Part shown: one piece after another, positions 17,922 to 27,720 of the stretch
Position numbering within the stretch: the first letter of the stretch is position 1
Layout of the letters: each line of letters starts with the position of its first letter
DNA from: Moellerella wisconsensis ATCC 35017
GTDB taxonomy: Bacteria; Pseudomonadota; Gammaproteobacteria; Enterobacterales; Enterobacteriaceae
Assembly (NCBI RefSeq): GCF_001294465.1
Contig: NZ_LGAA01000015.1
Coordinates: forward strand, 1-37,639
Direction of reading: 5' to 3'
DNA length: 37,639 bases
Position numbers and translations under genes: made by a program
Notes under the pieces: model-generated
The model's database searches: none
Told to the model about the DNA's origin: nothing
What the model saw: only the letters and a program-made list of their open reading frames with translations

Positions 17922-17993
17922 ATTTATAACTATTCAGATCTATAAATTTAAACGGATAGCTGGCTAGCAGGCCAATCGTTAATCAATAACTTT

Positions 17994-18881
17994 TTAATTA
18001 GTGGTATAAATTTTCTGTTGCCAAAGTGAACCTAATTTATAATCCCATGATGTTGGTTCAATAAGGGTACGGCCAGCATTAGGTGTAAATGTTAATTCAC
18101 TAAAATAAATCTTATTTTCTGACATTAAGAAATCGACACGGCAATAATCAAAACCTTCAGCTAAAATTGTAGCAAGTGCAAGCATTTTCGAATATAGCGC
18201 AGGCTGAGGAAGTTTATGACGCATGTTAGGGTATCCAAACATAACTGATTGTAGATTCCATTCAGGATCATATATATTAATAAATTCATTACCATTTTCA
18301 TCAGAAAAATCAATTTCAGAATAATAGGGGACCCCATCGAAACAGTGAATTCTACATGTTTCTGGTGTTAGCATACGATTATTCTTACTAAATAAATCAA
18401 TATACTTTTCGCAAATAATTTTAGCATTAATATTTTTATAGTGTTTTTCACGCGTAATATAATAAAGATTACGCATAAGATGAAAATCAAGCTTTTTTTT
18501 AGCTTTAGATAAATCGAAATGGTGCTTAGAATGACAAATAATACTACTACCACTATCATGGTTACATTTTAGTACAAATTGTTCAGGCAGTTCATCTAAA
18601 TTTATTTGTTGCGTTTTATTATAACATTTTAGTAGTGGAACTAAGTAATCTTCACCAATCTTCTGTTTTATAAAATCTCGAACTAATAGTTTATCTGCTA
18701 ATTGAGTAAATAGTGGATTTCTATCATATAATATTCGATGATTTATTTTTTCATTAAAGCTTTCCGGAAAATCAAAGTTTGGCGAGTATTTGATTTTTTT
18801 CATAAATTTTTTAGTTAAGTAATTTTTATCACTAATAATGCTAGTACGTACTATCTTTAAAAAATATTCTAATTTTTTCAT
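17994..18881 (-). CDS. TupA-like ATP-grasp protein
   Basis: 295 residues. It resembles the TupA-like ATP-grasp family, found in surface-polysaccharide and teichuronopeptide loci. Visible features: FNEKINHRILYDRNPLFTQLADKLLVRDF near 40-70, FVLKCNHDSGSSIIC (ATP-grasp Lys-containing strand, ~105), ICEKYIDL (~155), and the Mg-binding end EGFDYCRVDFLMSENKIYFSELTFTPNAGR (~240-270), where the D, E and N ligands of ATP-grasp enzymes are expected. Such enzymes ligate a carboxylate to an amine; the substrate here is unknown. The gene stands alone with no polysaccharide genes beside it. Confidence 0.8.
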   Translation of the reverse strand: MKKLEYFLKIVRTSIISDKNYLTKKFMKKIKYSPNFDFPESFNEKINHRILYDRNPLFTQLADKLLVRDFIKQKIGEDYLVPLLKCYNKTQQINLDELPEQFVLKCNHDSGSSIICHSKHHFDLSKAKKKLDFHLMRNLYYITREKHYKNINAKIICEKYIDLFSKNNRMLTPETCRIHCFDGVPYYSEIDFSDENGNEFINIYDPEWNLQSVMFGYPNMRHKLPQPALYSKMLALATILAEGFDYCRVDFLMSENKIYFSELTFTPNAGRTLIEPTSWDYKLGSLWQQKIYTTN

Positions 18882-19324
18882 ATTATTTAATTAACTAATT
18901 GCTGTGAGTGAGACAAAGATAATCAATGAAATAAGTAGATAATCTTTGTATTGATTTTTTTATTTTATTCTTAATGCTTTAAATGAAAGGTAAACAGGAT
19001 CGTTCTTATGAAGATATCAAACATAAGTTAAATTCAATTTGATTATATTATTATTTATAGTGATTTTTTTTATAAAAAAGTTGTTTTTTTATCAAATTTA
19101 CTCATTATTGGATAATGGTATAGTTTATAACAAACTTAGTCTGCAAGATAAAATAAATTTTGTCTGATATTGATATTACGTATTTTATTATAATTTATTT
19201 AGTCTTTTTATGAATATGATGTGATATAAAATAGTAAATTAGACGAGTAATATATTTTTTTATCTATTAATATTATTTAGGTTGTGAAATTATAACGGTG
19301 GCTATTGGGGGCGATAACAATATA
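18882..19324. other. Intergenic region between the TupA-like and GNAT genes
   Basis: About 420-440 very AT-rich bases between divergent genes. Nothing specific was recognised. Confidence 0.4.
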
Positions 19325-20092
19325 ATGATGAACATAAAAAATTATTTTGATATTGAGAAATTATTTTGGGCATCTTTTTGCCAAAAGTATGAAGTTATTA
19401 ACTCTTCAGTAGAGTGTTATTTAACCTCGATTGATCTATCTATTTTTAATTTTATTCTCATAAGAGAGCCGATAGATCTAAAAACTCTATATGCAGCACA
19501 GCAGATTTTTGATGAAAAAAACAAAGCCTACTGTCTAGTTATAAAGGACAGTGCAATTGCATCTTTATTGCCGATATTAACTTCTGGTAGTTATAAAGCT
19601 GATAGTATGACAACTGCAATGGGATTAGCACTAAATAAATGGACGAAAAAAAAACAATTACAGAAAGAAAAACACCTATCAATTAGGCTAGTTAATGATA
19701 ATTTATCATTGTGGGCGCAACCCCTTAAAAATGCTTTTTTAAGTACGGAGATTGATGCTCATCATATCATTAGCCAATATATTGAACATCATCAGAATAT
19801 AATTAATCAGAAGATAGAAATTTATCATTTTATATTAACTAAATCTCAATTTCCTGTGACATCATTGACATTAACCATTCATAATAAAATAGCAAGATTA
19901 GATGATATTGCGACACATTTGGATCATCAAAAACAAGGTAATGCGACGTATTTAATTAATTATGTGTTAGATTTTTGTCTACAAAAAAAGATTACCTGTT
20001 GTTATCTAGAATCGTCACCTTCTGGAGTTGAACTCTATCGACGGTTAGGTTTTGAAACATTATTTAATTACTTCAGTTATTATAAAGTATAA
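19325..20092 (+). CDS. GNAT-like acetyltransferase domain protein
   Basis: 255 residues from ATG 19325; a GTG nine codons upstream (19298) is the alternative, and neither has a strong ribosome binding site. The C-terminal third looks like an acetyl-CoA-binding GNAT fold: ARLDDIATHLDHQKQGNATYL (motif A, weak version of V...P..RG.G...L), then LDFCLQKKITCCYLESSP and GVELYRRLGFE, a typical GNAT motif B end. The first ~120 residues do not resemble anything I know. Substrate unknown. The gene is AT-rich like the core, so transfer is not indicated. Confidence 0.6.
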   Translation: MMNIKNYFDIEKLFWASFCQKYEVINSSVECYLTSIDLSIFNFILIREPIDLKTLYAAQQIFDEKNKAYCLVIKDSAIASLLPILTSGSYKADSMTTAMGLALNKWTKKKQLQKEKHLSIRLVNDNLSLWAQPLKNAFLSTEIDAHHIISQYIEHHQNIINQKIEIYHFILTKSQFPVTSLTLTIHNKIARLDDIATHLDHQKQGNATYLINYVLDFCLQKKITCCYLESSPSGVELYRRLGFETLFNYFSYYKV

Positions 20093-20246
20093 ATGATGAT
20101 TTATATCTAATTATGAGGGTGAAAATTGATTTATAGAATCAGCAGGTACCACCTACCATTCTAGCTTGATAGTTTTCTTTACGTAATGATTTTGTTATAT
20201 TTGATAGCATCAAATAACTTTATTAAAGTCATATAGTAATAACAAA

Positions 20247-20834
20247 ATGAAAATACTCTTCAAGCGAACGATAAACTCGACTTTTTTTATAATTATGATG
20301 ATATTCATCGGAATGAATACTAGTTTAGCCGCTATATCTCAGGAAACTATTAAGCAAGTTGAAAGTGTAGCCACAAAAGGGGATGTTAAAGCTCAAGTAT
20401 TACTAGGAGTCAGTTATTATTTAGGGCAAGAGGTAAAGCAGGATTATAAAAAAGCTAAAAAATGGCTCACTATGGCGGCAGGAAAGGGCAACCAAGATGC
20501 GCAAGTATTTTTGGGGGATATGTATCTTAACGGTCATGGTGTGGAACAAAATTTTGAGACTGCTATAAAATGGTTTGAAAAGTCCTCGAAGCAAGGCAAT
20601 AAAGATGCTCAAAATTATTTAGGTTTAATGTACTACGATGGAATTGGCGTAAGACAAAATTATATCATTTCTGCTGAATGGTTCGAGAAAGCAGCCGATC
20701 AAGGTCATCCTTCAGCGATGTTTATGTTAGGAAAAATGTACAGAGATGGTGAAGGTGTTGATTTTAATGAAAAAAAATCAGCTGAGTTATTACAAAAATC
20801 CTGTAAAGCAGGCCTAAAAGATGCATGCAAATAA
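20247..20834 (+). CDS. Secreted Sel1-repeat protein
   Basis: 195 residues: a signal peptide (1-28, IIMMIFIGMNTSLA) and four tandem Sel1-like repeats of 36 residues at about 45-80, 81-116, 117-152 and 153-188 (pattern DAQVFLGDMYLNGHGVEQNF, AIKWFEKSSKQGN). The protein ends with two Cys (KSC...DAC) that could form a disulfide. Sel1 proteins are helical scaffolds for protein contacts; some act in host interaction or envelope stress. No partner gene is obvious. Confidence 0.9.
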   Translation: MKILFKRTINSTFFIIMMIFIGMNTSLAAISQETIKQVESVATKGDVKAQVLLGVSYYLGQEVKQDYKKAKKWLTMAAGKGNQDAQVFLGDMYLNGHGVEQNFETAIKWFEKSSKQGNKDAQNYLGLMYYDGIGVRQNYIISAEWFEKAADQGHPSAMFMLGKMYRDGEGVDFNEKKSAELLQKSCKAGLKDACK

Positions 20835-21952
20835 TAATAAATGTTAAAATATTTTTATGTTTAATTTAGTCGCGTAAAAATAGAAACAAGTATAGATATT
20901 GGCTAATAATATTTAACTCATATTAGATTAGGAAAGTGTCAATCTTATTTAGGGTGGGTCATAGATAATAAAAAACCACCGGAGTGAACTTTTTATCCTT
21001 CAATGATACGTTTATTTCGAAGTCCATTCTGGGGCAAGTTATTATCTGCTCAACCTTTCTAACATATTGCTTTTAAAATTATTGTTATCGATGGTGGTTA
21101 AAATTGAGTCGGGCTGGTTTGAAGCATCTTCTCAATATAACTGCTTAATTTTTCTATCTATGTCGATGAAATTAATGGTGTAGTCAGTTTATGGCTGTAA
21201 AAATAGGGGATTAAGATTTATTGTTAGTTAACGCCCTTTTTGGAACTGAATTATGAGATTAATCCATAAAAAAACAATAAAGGATTCAAGCTCTCATATT
21301 CATTAAACATCCAACGGTAAGATACAGAATATGCATAATTTTTATCTGTTATTACTTTTATTTTTTCTAAAACTATTTGCTTTTTTATATTTGTAGGGTC
21401 GCCATACTATTGTATCGTATATCCTATCAGTTTTTGATCGGTTTTAATTGCATTTGTTTGAACGATTTTAGCTGTCATTTTTTATTGAAAGTAATATTAT
21501 TATCAATATGAAATAGTAGCTCTGTCATTCAATAGCCTTACTATCAGTATATTGAACTTCAATAGCTAAGATTATAAGTGTAAAAATAGGGTGATAATTT
21601 AATTTTTCTCAAATAGATTTGTTGATAAAATAATTAATCAGGTTTCTGTATTTATTTAATATTGTTATATCTTGAACAGAAAGAATAAAGATTATTTTAT
21701 AATAGTTAATTGAATTCATTGAGTACAGTATTAATATTCTTGTCAGAATAGAGATATTTTTTGGGTGCCTTAGTAGCCTTATAAAGAATATATATTCCTT
21801 TCGAATTTATTATGATTATATTAAACTGAAATACTCGATATTGTAATCTAATTATCATTAATTAAAGATATTTCGAAACAACGAGAGTGCTGAGTTATTA
21901 TATTGATATCAAGTCGTGAAAAGGTAGCCCTATAATGTAGGGCTATTAAAAT
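20835..21952. other. Gene-free, apparently decayed region
   Basis: About 1.1 kb without an intact frame. Short broken stretches read like protein on either strand (for example minus strand around 21200-21400, YAYSVSYRWMFNEYES), interrupted by stops. I cannot name a parent gene. The texture suggests an old pseudogene rather than regulatory DNA. Confidence 0.35.
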
Positions 21953-22288
21953 TTAATGAGTAACTGATTTAGAGAACGACTGGATAATAACAATTCCTAC
22001 TGCAATGCATGCCAGACCAATTAATGCTGGAAAATCAAGTTTTTGTTTGTAAATAAAAAATGATAATGCTGAAACCAGAAATATTCCTGCTCCAGCCCAT
22101 ATAGCATAGGCGATACCAATATTCATACTTTTAACAACTTGCGATAGGCCATAAAAAGAAATGGCATAACCAATAACCACAATAATACTGGGCACCAACT
22201 TAGTAAATCCATCAGATGCCTTCATCATGGTTGTCGCCGTTGTTTCAGCGATGATAGACACTGCCAAGATTGCGTACACTTTTAGCAT
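21953..22288 (-). CDS. Small multidrug resistance (SMR/EmrE-type) transporter
   Basis: 111 residues, four membrane helices. The essential proton/substrate glutamate is E15 (SIIAETTATTMMKASDGFT). GIAYAIWAGAGIF is the TM3 signature, followed by the usual LDFPALIGLACIAVGIVII. SMR proteins work as antiparallel dimers exporting cationic compounds or guanidinium; EmrE/QacE-type versus guanidinium-type cannot be settled by eye. AAAGAGG precedes the ATG. It is co-directional with the two membrane genes upstream but separated by 74 bases. Confidence 0.92.
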   Translation of the reverse strand: MLKVYAILAVSIIAETTATTMMKASDGFTKLVPSIIVVIGYAISFYGLSQVVKSMNIGIAYAIWAGAGIFLVSALSFFIYKQKLDFPALIGLACIAVGIVIIQSFSKSVTH

Positions 22289-22362
22289 AAAAACCTCTTT
22301 AACTTATTTAGCAAACATCCAGAAATGATAATTTTAATCTTTTTTTGGGATAAAATATCTAA

Positions 22363-23676
22363 TTATCGTGAAACTAAGCGCTTTAGTAAGCGTTTATACC
22401 AGGGAACTGGAACAGGATGTACAATAGCCCGCAAAGCACGTGCATAGTCCATAATTAACCCTGGAGTCCATGCCATCATCAGCGCACGCCGACGAATTTG
22501 AGCAGCAATCCACAACTCTGGCATGCAAAGTACATTTAAAACGCCGATAAAATAACTTCTTTTTTGCATAGACAAAACACCATCTAATGCAGCTTCCAAG
22601 CCATATGCAACACTGCTGGAACAGTTCTGATATGTTAGGTTATAAACAGGATATTGGCGATATTTTTCCCAGAAATTTAGTAAAGAAGCATGATTATAAA
22701 TATTGAAAATAATTTGTCTGTCAGATTCACACCATTCAGATGCTTCAGTTTGATAATTGGGCAAGAATCGCCCCGGAACATTGTTATCAGCGGTTGCTTT
22801 TAATAACCGGAAAAACTCTGATGGGGAACGATCAATATCTTCCTCGGGGTATAAACTGATATAGAGATGCGGATAGAGCTCTAAAGATGCATGCCCTGTA
22901 GAAATAACACCCTCAGAATCAACTGCTGCAATATAACGATTAATAATCGGACGTGGTACAGGACGTTGATTTGCGGAGCCTTCGGGTGTCCAGATATGCA
23001 CAGTTAAAATAGCATCTGGATCAGTTACTCTATTTAAGGGGGATAGTTGTGAATCATCTATTATTGGTCGCCTAGTCCCTTTCTTTTTAAATGATACAGG
23101 TAAAGGCCTCATCAGCTCAAATACGGATGTTCCTCGTTGAATGTGGCGGGCTCGAAATGCTATCTTCAGGCATCCAAAACCACTCCCTATCATTAGGAAT
23201 CCAATAAAAAATGAAATTGTTGCTTGATGATGGGTAAATAGAAAAAAGGCAAATAGCATTTCAATTATGCCCCACAGCAGAATTAATTGCCATCCAGGAA
23301 AACGAACAATCCAAGCTGATGTAACAACAAATAATCCAGTAATAAAAAAGACAAAACCGAACATTGCGGACAGTAATACATTGCTATATGTCTGATTAAT
23401 TAAGATAACTAATGCGCAGAACAAAAATAAACCACCCTTAAAAAAAAGTATCGTTTTTTGTGTTCCAACCCCGCTTGAAGCGACACTTAATGTGATCAGA
23501 CTTTCAAGTAACAATAAAAAACCAAACAAATGTATTGGAAAAAAAAGAATACCATCGATACCATCGATAAAAATAAATATACCAATAAAACACCAAAGGA
23601 GCCCTATTATCCAGAGATAATGCGCCTTCCCTCTGATAAATTCGGCACCGAAGAGTAATAATGCAATTTGTAGCAT
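22363..23676 (-). CDS. HdeD-like membrane domain fused to a permuted-papain-type domain
   Basis: 437 residues from ATG 23676 (AAAGGA upstream; the GTG one codon earlier is less likely). Residues 1-175 are six hydrophobic helices in three pairs, as in HdeD/DUF308. A basic linker follows (KKKGTRR, ~200). Residues ~225-437 form a soluble domain with a His in ISTGHASLELYP (H262) and a Cys in LTYQNCSSSVAYGLEAAL (C352). The His-before-Cys order and the NC motif recall circularly permuted papain-like enzymes (LRAT/YiiX/DUF4105 type), acting as peptidase, amidase or acyltransferase. The final part has two short hydrophobic segments. It lies 27 bases after a MASE1-PAS gene on the same strand, implying co-expression. 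The enzymatic assignment is inference. Confidence 0.65.
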   Translation of the reverse strand: MLQIALLLFGAEFIRGKAHYLWIIGLLWCFIGIFIFIDGIDGILFFPIHLFGFLLLLESLITLSVASSGVGTQKTILFFKGGLFLFCALVILINQTYSNVLLSAMFGFVFFITGLFVVTSAWIVRFPGWQLILLWGIIEMLFAFFLFTHHQATISFFIGFLMIGSGFGCLKIAFRARHIQRGTSVFELMRPLPVSFKKKGTRRPIIDDSQLSPLNRVTDPDAILTVHIWTPEGSANQRPVPRPIINRYIAAVDSEGVISTGHASLELYPHLYISLYPEEDIDRSPSEFFRLLKATADNNVPGRFLPNYQTEASEWCESDRQIIFNIYNHASLLNFWEKYRQYPVYNLTYQNCSSSVAYGLEAALDGVLSMQKRSYFIGVLNVLCMPELWIAAQIRRRALMMAWTPGLIMDYARALRAIVHPVPVPWYKRLLKRLVSR

Positions 23677-23703
23677 CACTTATCCTTTGTTATTACATTA
23701 ATG

Positions 23704-24978
23704 TCAGGATACTTCATCTAAAATAAACCAATTCCCAACAATCATTACTGGTTTGTTATTCCTAAAAATAACACTTCCGCGATCTTCTATATTCCACCAA
23801 CGACCTTCTTTATCTTTCAGACAAAAGGTTATTATTGGAAGAGAGGTATGAGCCTGCCCTTGTCTCCAATGTTTAGCGAGTTTTTCTCGGTCGTCAGGGT
23901 GAGTTGATTCCATAATCTGCTTTATATTAGAGAGGGTTATCAAATCAGCTTTCGGAAATGAATAATCTATATTTCCCCATTCAATAACTCCATTATCTAG
24001 ATTAAGTTGATATACGAGATGCTGCTGTTTATAAGCCCCTTGAGTGTCATCAATTCTATGAGTACTTCGAGCCACAACCCGTAAAAAAACCATTAATAAC
24101 GATATTACCGTCAAATATCCCTGTATTAGCCACAGTGATTCATGACGAAATAGACCATGAAGATAAAAAGGTCCCTGCTGGCTACGAGTGTAATAGATTG
24201 TAATCGTAGCAAGTATTAACAGTGCTATTGAGCCTCCTCGGTTTCCCCATAGCATAGATAGGATAACAGCAAGTAAAATAGGGATACAGAGTAGCGATAA
24301 TTTGGCAATATTTCGTTGTTGGTGAAAATAGGAATGATATATCTGTATTGCAGTATCATTAAATATCAATATAGTGCTAGTAATAAGAAGAATAAAAACT
24401 ACGCTTCCCAAAATTATATTAATTTTGAAAAAAGGCTCTACCTTTTTGAAACGGGTATTAATTAGCCCCATAATAACAGTTGTCGCAAAGATATTACCGG
24501 TAATATCGGCAATAAAACCATCCCAGAATATATCTTTAAGTGATATATTATCAAGCCAATACATACTGAAGGAAAATAAAACTGCATCTGCAAAACTGAC
24601 AATTATTGTTGTTGATAGCCATAACAATATTAAGTGCAGATCATCTCCTCGCTGAGCATATCTACGAACAATCCAAGCAATAATAATACAAGAAAGTATA
24701 GCCAGAATAGCGTATATAAGTGAAAGGATTATTTTCTCACTATCAAAGCCATTTAGAATCAAGTTTAATACAATAAAGCCAATCAATAGCGGCAGCCATT
24801 GGCGTTTACGCATACATAAAAAAGCTGTTGTTGCGATCCCCGCAGGAAACCAAACAACAGAAATATCTGAATTCTCAGGCGTAAGTATCTCGGAGATTTC
24901 ACCTGCTACGTAATAAAGTAAAAACCATCCTATTATTACGATTAATGTGGTCTTATTTGATAACAAAGATATTTTCAT
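23704..24978 (-). CDS. MASE1-PAS membrane sensor without output domain
   Basis: 424 residues. Residues ~1-310 are a MASE1 membrane-sensor domain of eight or more helices with the typical start ISVVWFPAGIATTAFL and WDGFIADITGNIFA. Residues ~325-424 form a PAS (fold 3) domain: VIEWGNIDYSFP, MESTHPDDREKLAKHW, FCLKDKEGRWWNIEDRG. The protein ends there; there is no GGDEF, EAL or histidine kinase region, and no frame continues it. MASE1 is normally the input of diguanylate cyclases or kinases, so this sensor may signal through its partner, the HdeD-papain protein, encoded 27 bases downstream. No clear ribosome binding site was seen before ATG 24978. Confidence 0.8.
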   Translation of the reverse strand: MKISLLSNKTTLIVIIGWFLLYYVAGEISEILTPENSDISVVWFPAGIATTAFLCMRKRQWLPLLIGFIVLNLILNGFDSEKIILSLIYAILAILSCIIIAWIVRRYAQRGDDLHLILLWLSTTIIVSFADAVLFSFSMYWLDNISLKDIFWDGFIADITGNIFATTVIMGLINTRFKKVEPFFKINIILGSVVFILLITSTILIFNDTAIQIYHSYFHQQRNIAKLSLLCIPILLAVILSMLWGNRGGSIALLILATITIYYTRSQQGPFYLHGLFRHESLWLIQGYLTVISLLMVFLRVVARSTHRIDDTQGAYKQQHLVYQLNLDNGVIEWGNIDYSFPKADLITLSNIKQIMESTHPDDREKLAKHWRQGQAHTSLPIITFCLKDKEGRWWNIEDRGSVIFRNNKPVMIVGNWFILDEVS

Positions 24979-26081
24979 AGTTTATTTCAGGTTGTGCATT
25001 ATCATTATAAAGTTATGTATGACTTTATCTTAACGCCAAAAGGTCAGCATCATTTTTTTAAATACTAAAATGATATTTTTAGATAAAGCTATTATTGTAT
25101 TTTACCTTGCTTTTTCAATCACCTCTTGTCACTTATTTTATTATTGATTCGACGGCTCAGATACTTTAACGTAATTTATGCTTAGGATAAATTCGAGGTA
25201 ATTCTAGTTTTCTTTCTGATGCTGATTTTTATCATATAACTGGTGTCACACTGATACATATTAATATTACGCCAGCATTGCTGTTACGCCGTCATAAGGC
25301 GTAATGTTATTACTCTAATAGCATCCCAAATATTGACTTCTTAAAAAGGCCAAAAGTAGCTAAGCCCCCAAAATATATGCCCGATATCCAACATATCATA
25401 AGATACTATCTAAGCAATAACGACTTAAAAATAGAGCTTGTTAATGAGTTCATTTATGACTATTTGGAAAAGGCAATTTTTTCTCGATGATCTTGGCGAT
25501 CCCCAAATATTGGGCTTGCAGTAATTATATTGGCTATTGAGAATTAAGGCTAATTATACAGTTGTTTTGTTTTGAGACTTAAACGGGTGTTATAGCGAGA
25601 GCTTTTGATCGGGATGGGGTTACGAAGCTACCATGTATTGGCGGAGTCTGAATTAAGCTTGTATGGCGTTGATTTTAAATTAATAAAACTTAATTCAACT
25701 TTTTACTTGGGCCTAAAGTTTATTTTACTGTTTTTGTGATGTGGACTAAAAAAATAGTTCGCTATTCTAACATGGTTGATTGATGAAGTGAGCTATAAAA
25801 TTTGGTGGTTAGCTCTGTGCCAAGAGCGGATGCTGTTTAAAGATGAGCTAGTTATGTGCTACAAGGATACTTTTGTATCACTAAATCGATATGTTCTGAC
25901 TGATCGGCTTTAATCAAATAGGACACTTTACTAATGGAATATAATCCAATTATGTGCAGATATTATTAGTTGGACGATTTACATTTTGTATTAGTTGTTC
26001 CATGTTTGGCGTTAATGTATTCAATTTGGTCAAATCAGCTTATTGAATCTTACATCTAGGCAGTTTATTGCTTAAAACGGA
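24979..26081. other. Gene-free region before the accessory mosaic
   Basis: About 1.1 kb with no intact frame on either strand. A perfect small hairpin TTACGCC / GGCGTAA lies at 25284-25304. Fragments around 25440-25560 and 25740-25920 look like broken coding DNA, but I cannot identify a parent. This may be the eroded left flank of the accessory region. Confidence 0.35.
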
Positions 26082-26165
26082 CGGTATATATTCTTATTCA
26101 TTCAAACCGCAGGTTCGTTGGCTGCGCTCAGCCTGCAGCTTGAATGACGTTGAGTATATATACCG
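26082..26165. repeat. Palindromic intergenic repeat, copy 1
   Basis: An interrupted palindrome: CGGTATATATTC, ATTCATTCAA, GCAGG ... CCTGC, TTGAATGA, GAGTATATATACCG, with TTCGTTGGCTGCGCTCAG as the loop. The style matches the long palindromic intergenic repeats of Yersinia and Serratia. Its left arm reappears inverted at 27485-27520. Confidence 0.75.
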
Positions 26166-26328
26166 GATTAAAATATCAATTAAGTAAGGTAACTATTATA
26201 TTTTGAATAAATAATTTTTTTAAGATTTTTAGTATTGGAAGATATATTGAGAATAACGCAACATGCAGAAATTGAAAGGGAAATGGGAAGTTTTGTCGGT
26301 GCCGGTTAAATAACCGGCACCAGGGGAA

Positions 26329-27294
26329 TTAACGCCAGCGTTCTGTCGCCCAGGCGACCTGCTGTTGTGCATCGTGGAAAGTCCAGGCCACAAAGCGACT
26401 GATTTTTTGCCCCTGCGCCATTTCAATGGTACGGACTTCGGCCGCATCCACCAGCTTCAACGCGTGATAAATCGAAGGCAAGGTAGTGTTTTTAGAAATC
26501 AACGAGGTGAACCACAGGCAGTTTTGCGCCAGGTTAACGCTCTCCTCTACCATTTTACGCACAAAGGCTTCTTCACCGCCTTCACACCATAGCTCTTTAT
26601 TTTTGCCGCCAAAATTCTGTACCGGCGTGTCGGCTACCTCGCCTTTACCCAGCTTGTGCAGTTTGCGGCGGGTGCTGGCTTGCGCTTCCTGTTCAGAGCC
26701 GTGGAACGGTGGATTACACAGTGTGGCATCAAATTTCTCCGCCACGCCGATGATGCCGTTCAAAATAAATTCGGGTTGTTTTTGTAAGCGCAGGCGCACG
26801 CCGTTTCTCAGTGTCGGATTCATCTCCACGATCATTTTGGCCGAATTGAGCGATACCGGATCAATCTCCGAACCGGTAAAACGCCAGCCGTATTCACGCA
26901 AGCCAATAATCGGATAAATACAGTTGGCGCCAATGCCCACATCAAGGATCGCCACGCCTTTACCGCGAGGGATCTCACCACCGTTGCTGGTCGCTAGCAG
27001 GTCGGCCAGATGGTGTAAATAGTCGGCACGCCCGGGGATCGGTGGGCACAGATAATCGGCGGGAATGTCCCAGTGTTCGATGCCATAAAAATGTTGCAGC
27101 AACGCACGGTTGAGCATTTTAACCGCCGCAGGATCGGCAAAATCTACCGAGATATCGCCCCAGGCGTTCGGCTTGACGAACGGCTCCAGTGCAGGGCAAC
27201 TGGCGATCAGCGCCGGGAAATCATAGCGTGAGCGATGACGGTTACGCGGGTGCAAGCCGCTTTTCTGCTGCAGGAAGGTTTTCTTTTTTTCCAC
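26329..27294 (-). CDS. rlmF: 23S rRNA (adenine1618-N6)-methyltransferase RlmF
   Basis: 321 residues from GTG 27294 (AAGAGAG 9 bases upstream). The open frame reaches 27447, but the extra part is repeat sequence, and ATG 27339 sits on the repeat edge. RlmF methylates A1618 of 23S rRNA. Clear segments: QKSGLHPRNRHRSRYD, LCPPIPGRADYLHHLADLL, the SAM-binding ILDVGIGANCIYPIIGL, the catalytic NPPF (CNPPFHGSE), and ELWCEGGEEAFVRKM. The wording is strikingly Serratia-like and the gene is much GC-richer than the core. It is bracketed by two inverted palindromic repeats, which suggests it arrived as one block. Confidence 0.93.
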   Translation of the reverse strand: MEKKKTFLQQKSGLHPRNRHRSRYDFPALIASCPALEPFVKPNAWGDISVDFADPAAVKMLNRALLQHFYGIEHWDIPADYLCPPIPGRADYLHHLADLLATSNGGEIPRGKGVAILDVGIGANCIYPIIGLREYGWRFTGSEIDPVSLNSAKMIVEMNPTLRNGVRLRLQKQPEFILNGIIGVAEKFDATLCNPPFHGSEQEAQASTRRKLHKLGKGEVADTPVQNFGGKNKELWCEGGEEAFVRKMVEESVNLAQNCLWFTSLISKNTTLPSIYHALKLVDAAEVRTIEMAQGQKISRFVAWTFHDAQQQVAWATERWR

Positions 27295-27338
27295 CGTGAA
27301 GGGCTCTCTTAAAGGTATTTCTGACGCGTACGATACCA

Positions 27339-27519
27339 TATACCCAATAGCTTTCAAGTTGCAGCTAACAGCTCGGGATGAAACCGTATTAAGCCTACAT
27401 TCAGAGTTTATGCCGGAATGCGGCAAGGGAAGATAGGCAGGGAACATACATCAGTATGTGACCCGGCTGACTGAGTGCGGCCAATGAACCTGCGGTTTGA
27501 ATGAATAAGGGTATATATC
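27339..27519. repeat. Palindromic intergenic repeat, copy 2
   Basis: The outer arms TATACCC...TTTCAAGTTGCAG and CTGCGGTTTGAATG...GGGTATA pair. The interior has further dyads (CATTC/GAATG, ACATACATCAGTATGT). The last 35 bases are the inverse of the first 35 of copy 1, with two or three differences. Confidence 0.7.
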
Positions 27520-27573
27520 CGAGATCAATTAAGATACTTGATTTTATGACGTTTGAGGATCAAGCTCCATCTC

Positions 27574-27720
27574 ATGAAAATAGAACTGACCGCAGAACAA
27601 CGGATCGCCCTTGAGGCACTACATCGGCAAAATAAGGACCATCGTGTCCGTGACCGAATCCGCTGTGTTTTACTCTCGGCTTGGGGCTGGTCAACCTACT
27701 TTGTAACTAGGTTCGTAGTA
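27574..27720 (+). pseudogene. IS630-family transposase N-terminal stub
   Basis: ATG 27574 opens a 48-codon frame beginning MKIELTAEQRIALEALHRQ, continuing DHRVRDRIRCVLLSAWGWS, the typical start of IS630-type transposases (helix-turn-helix part). After GWS the sequence diverges and ends in a stop. The rest of the transposase, including its DDE domain, is not in the window. The break coincides with the left end of the IS3 element. Confidence 0.65.

Noticed and set aside
26365-26917. Open frames of 75 and 143 codons on the plus strand
   Set aside because: They run antisense to rlmF, have no family resemblance, and arise from its GC-rich codons.
27295-27447. N-terminal extension of RlmF to 27447
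   Set aside because: The extra residues are encoded by the palindromic repeat, and other RlmF proteins start near the KSGLHPRNRH segment.
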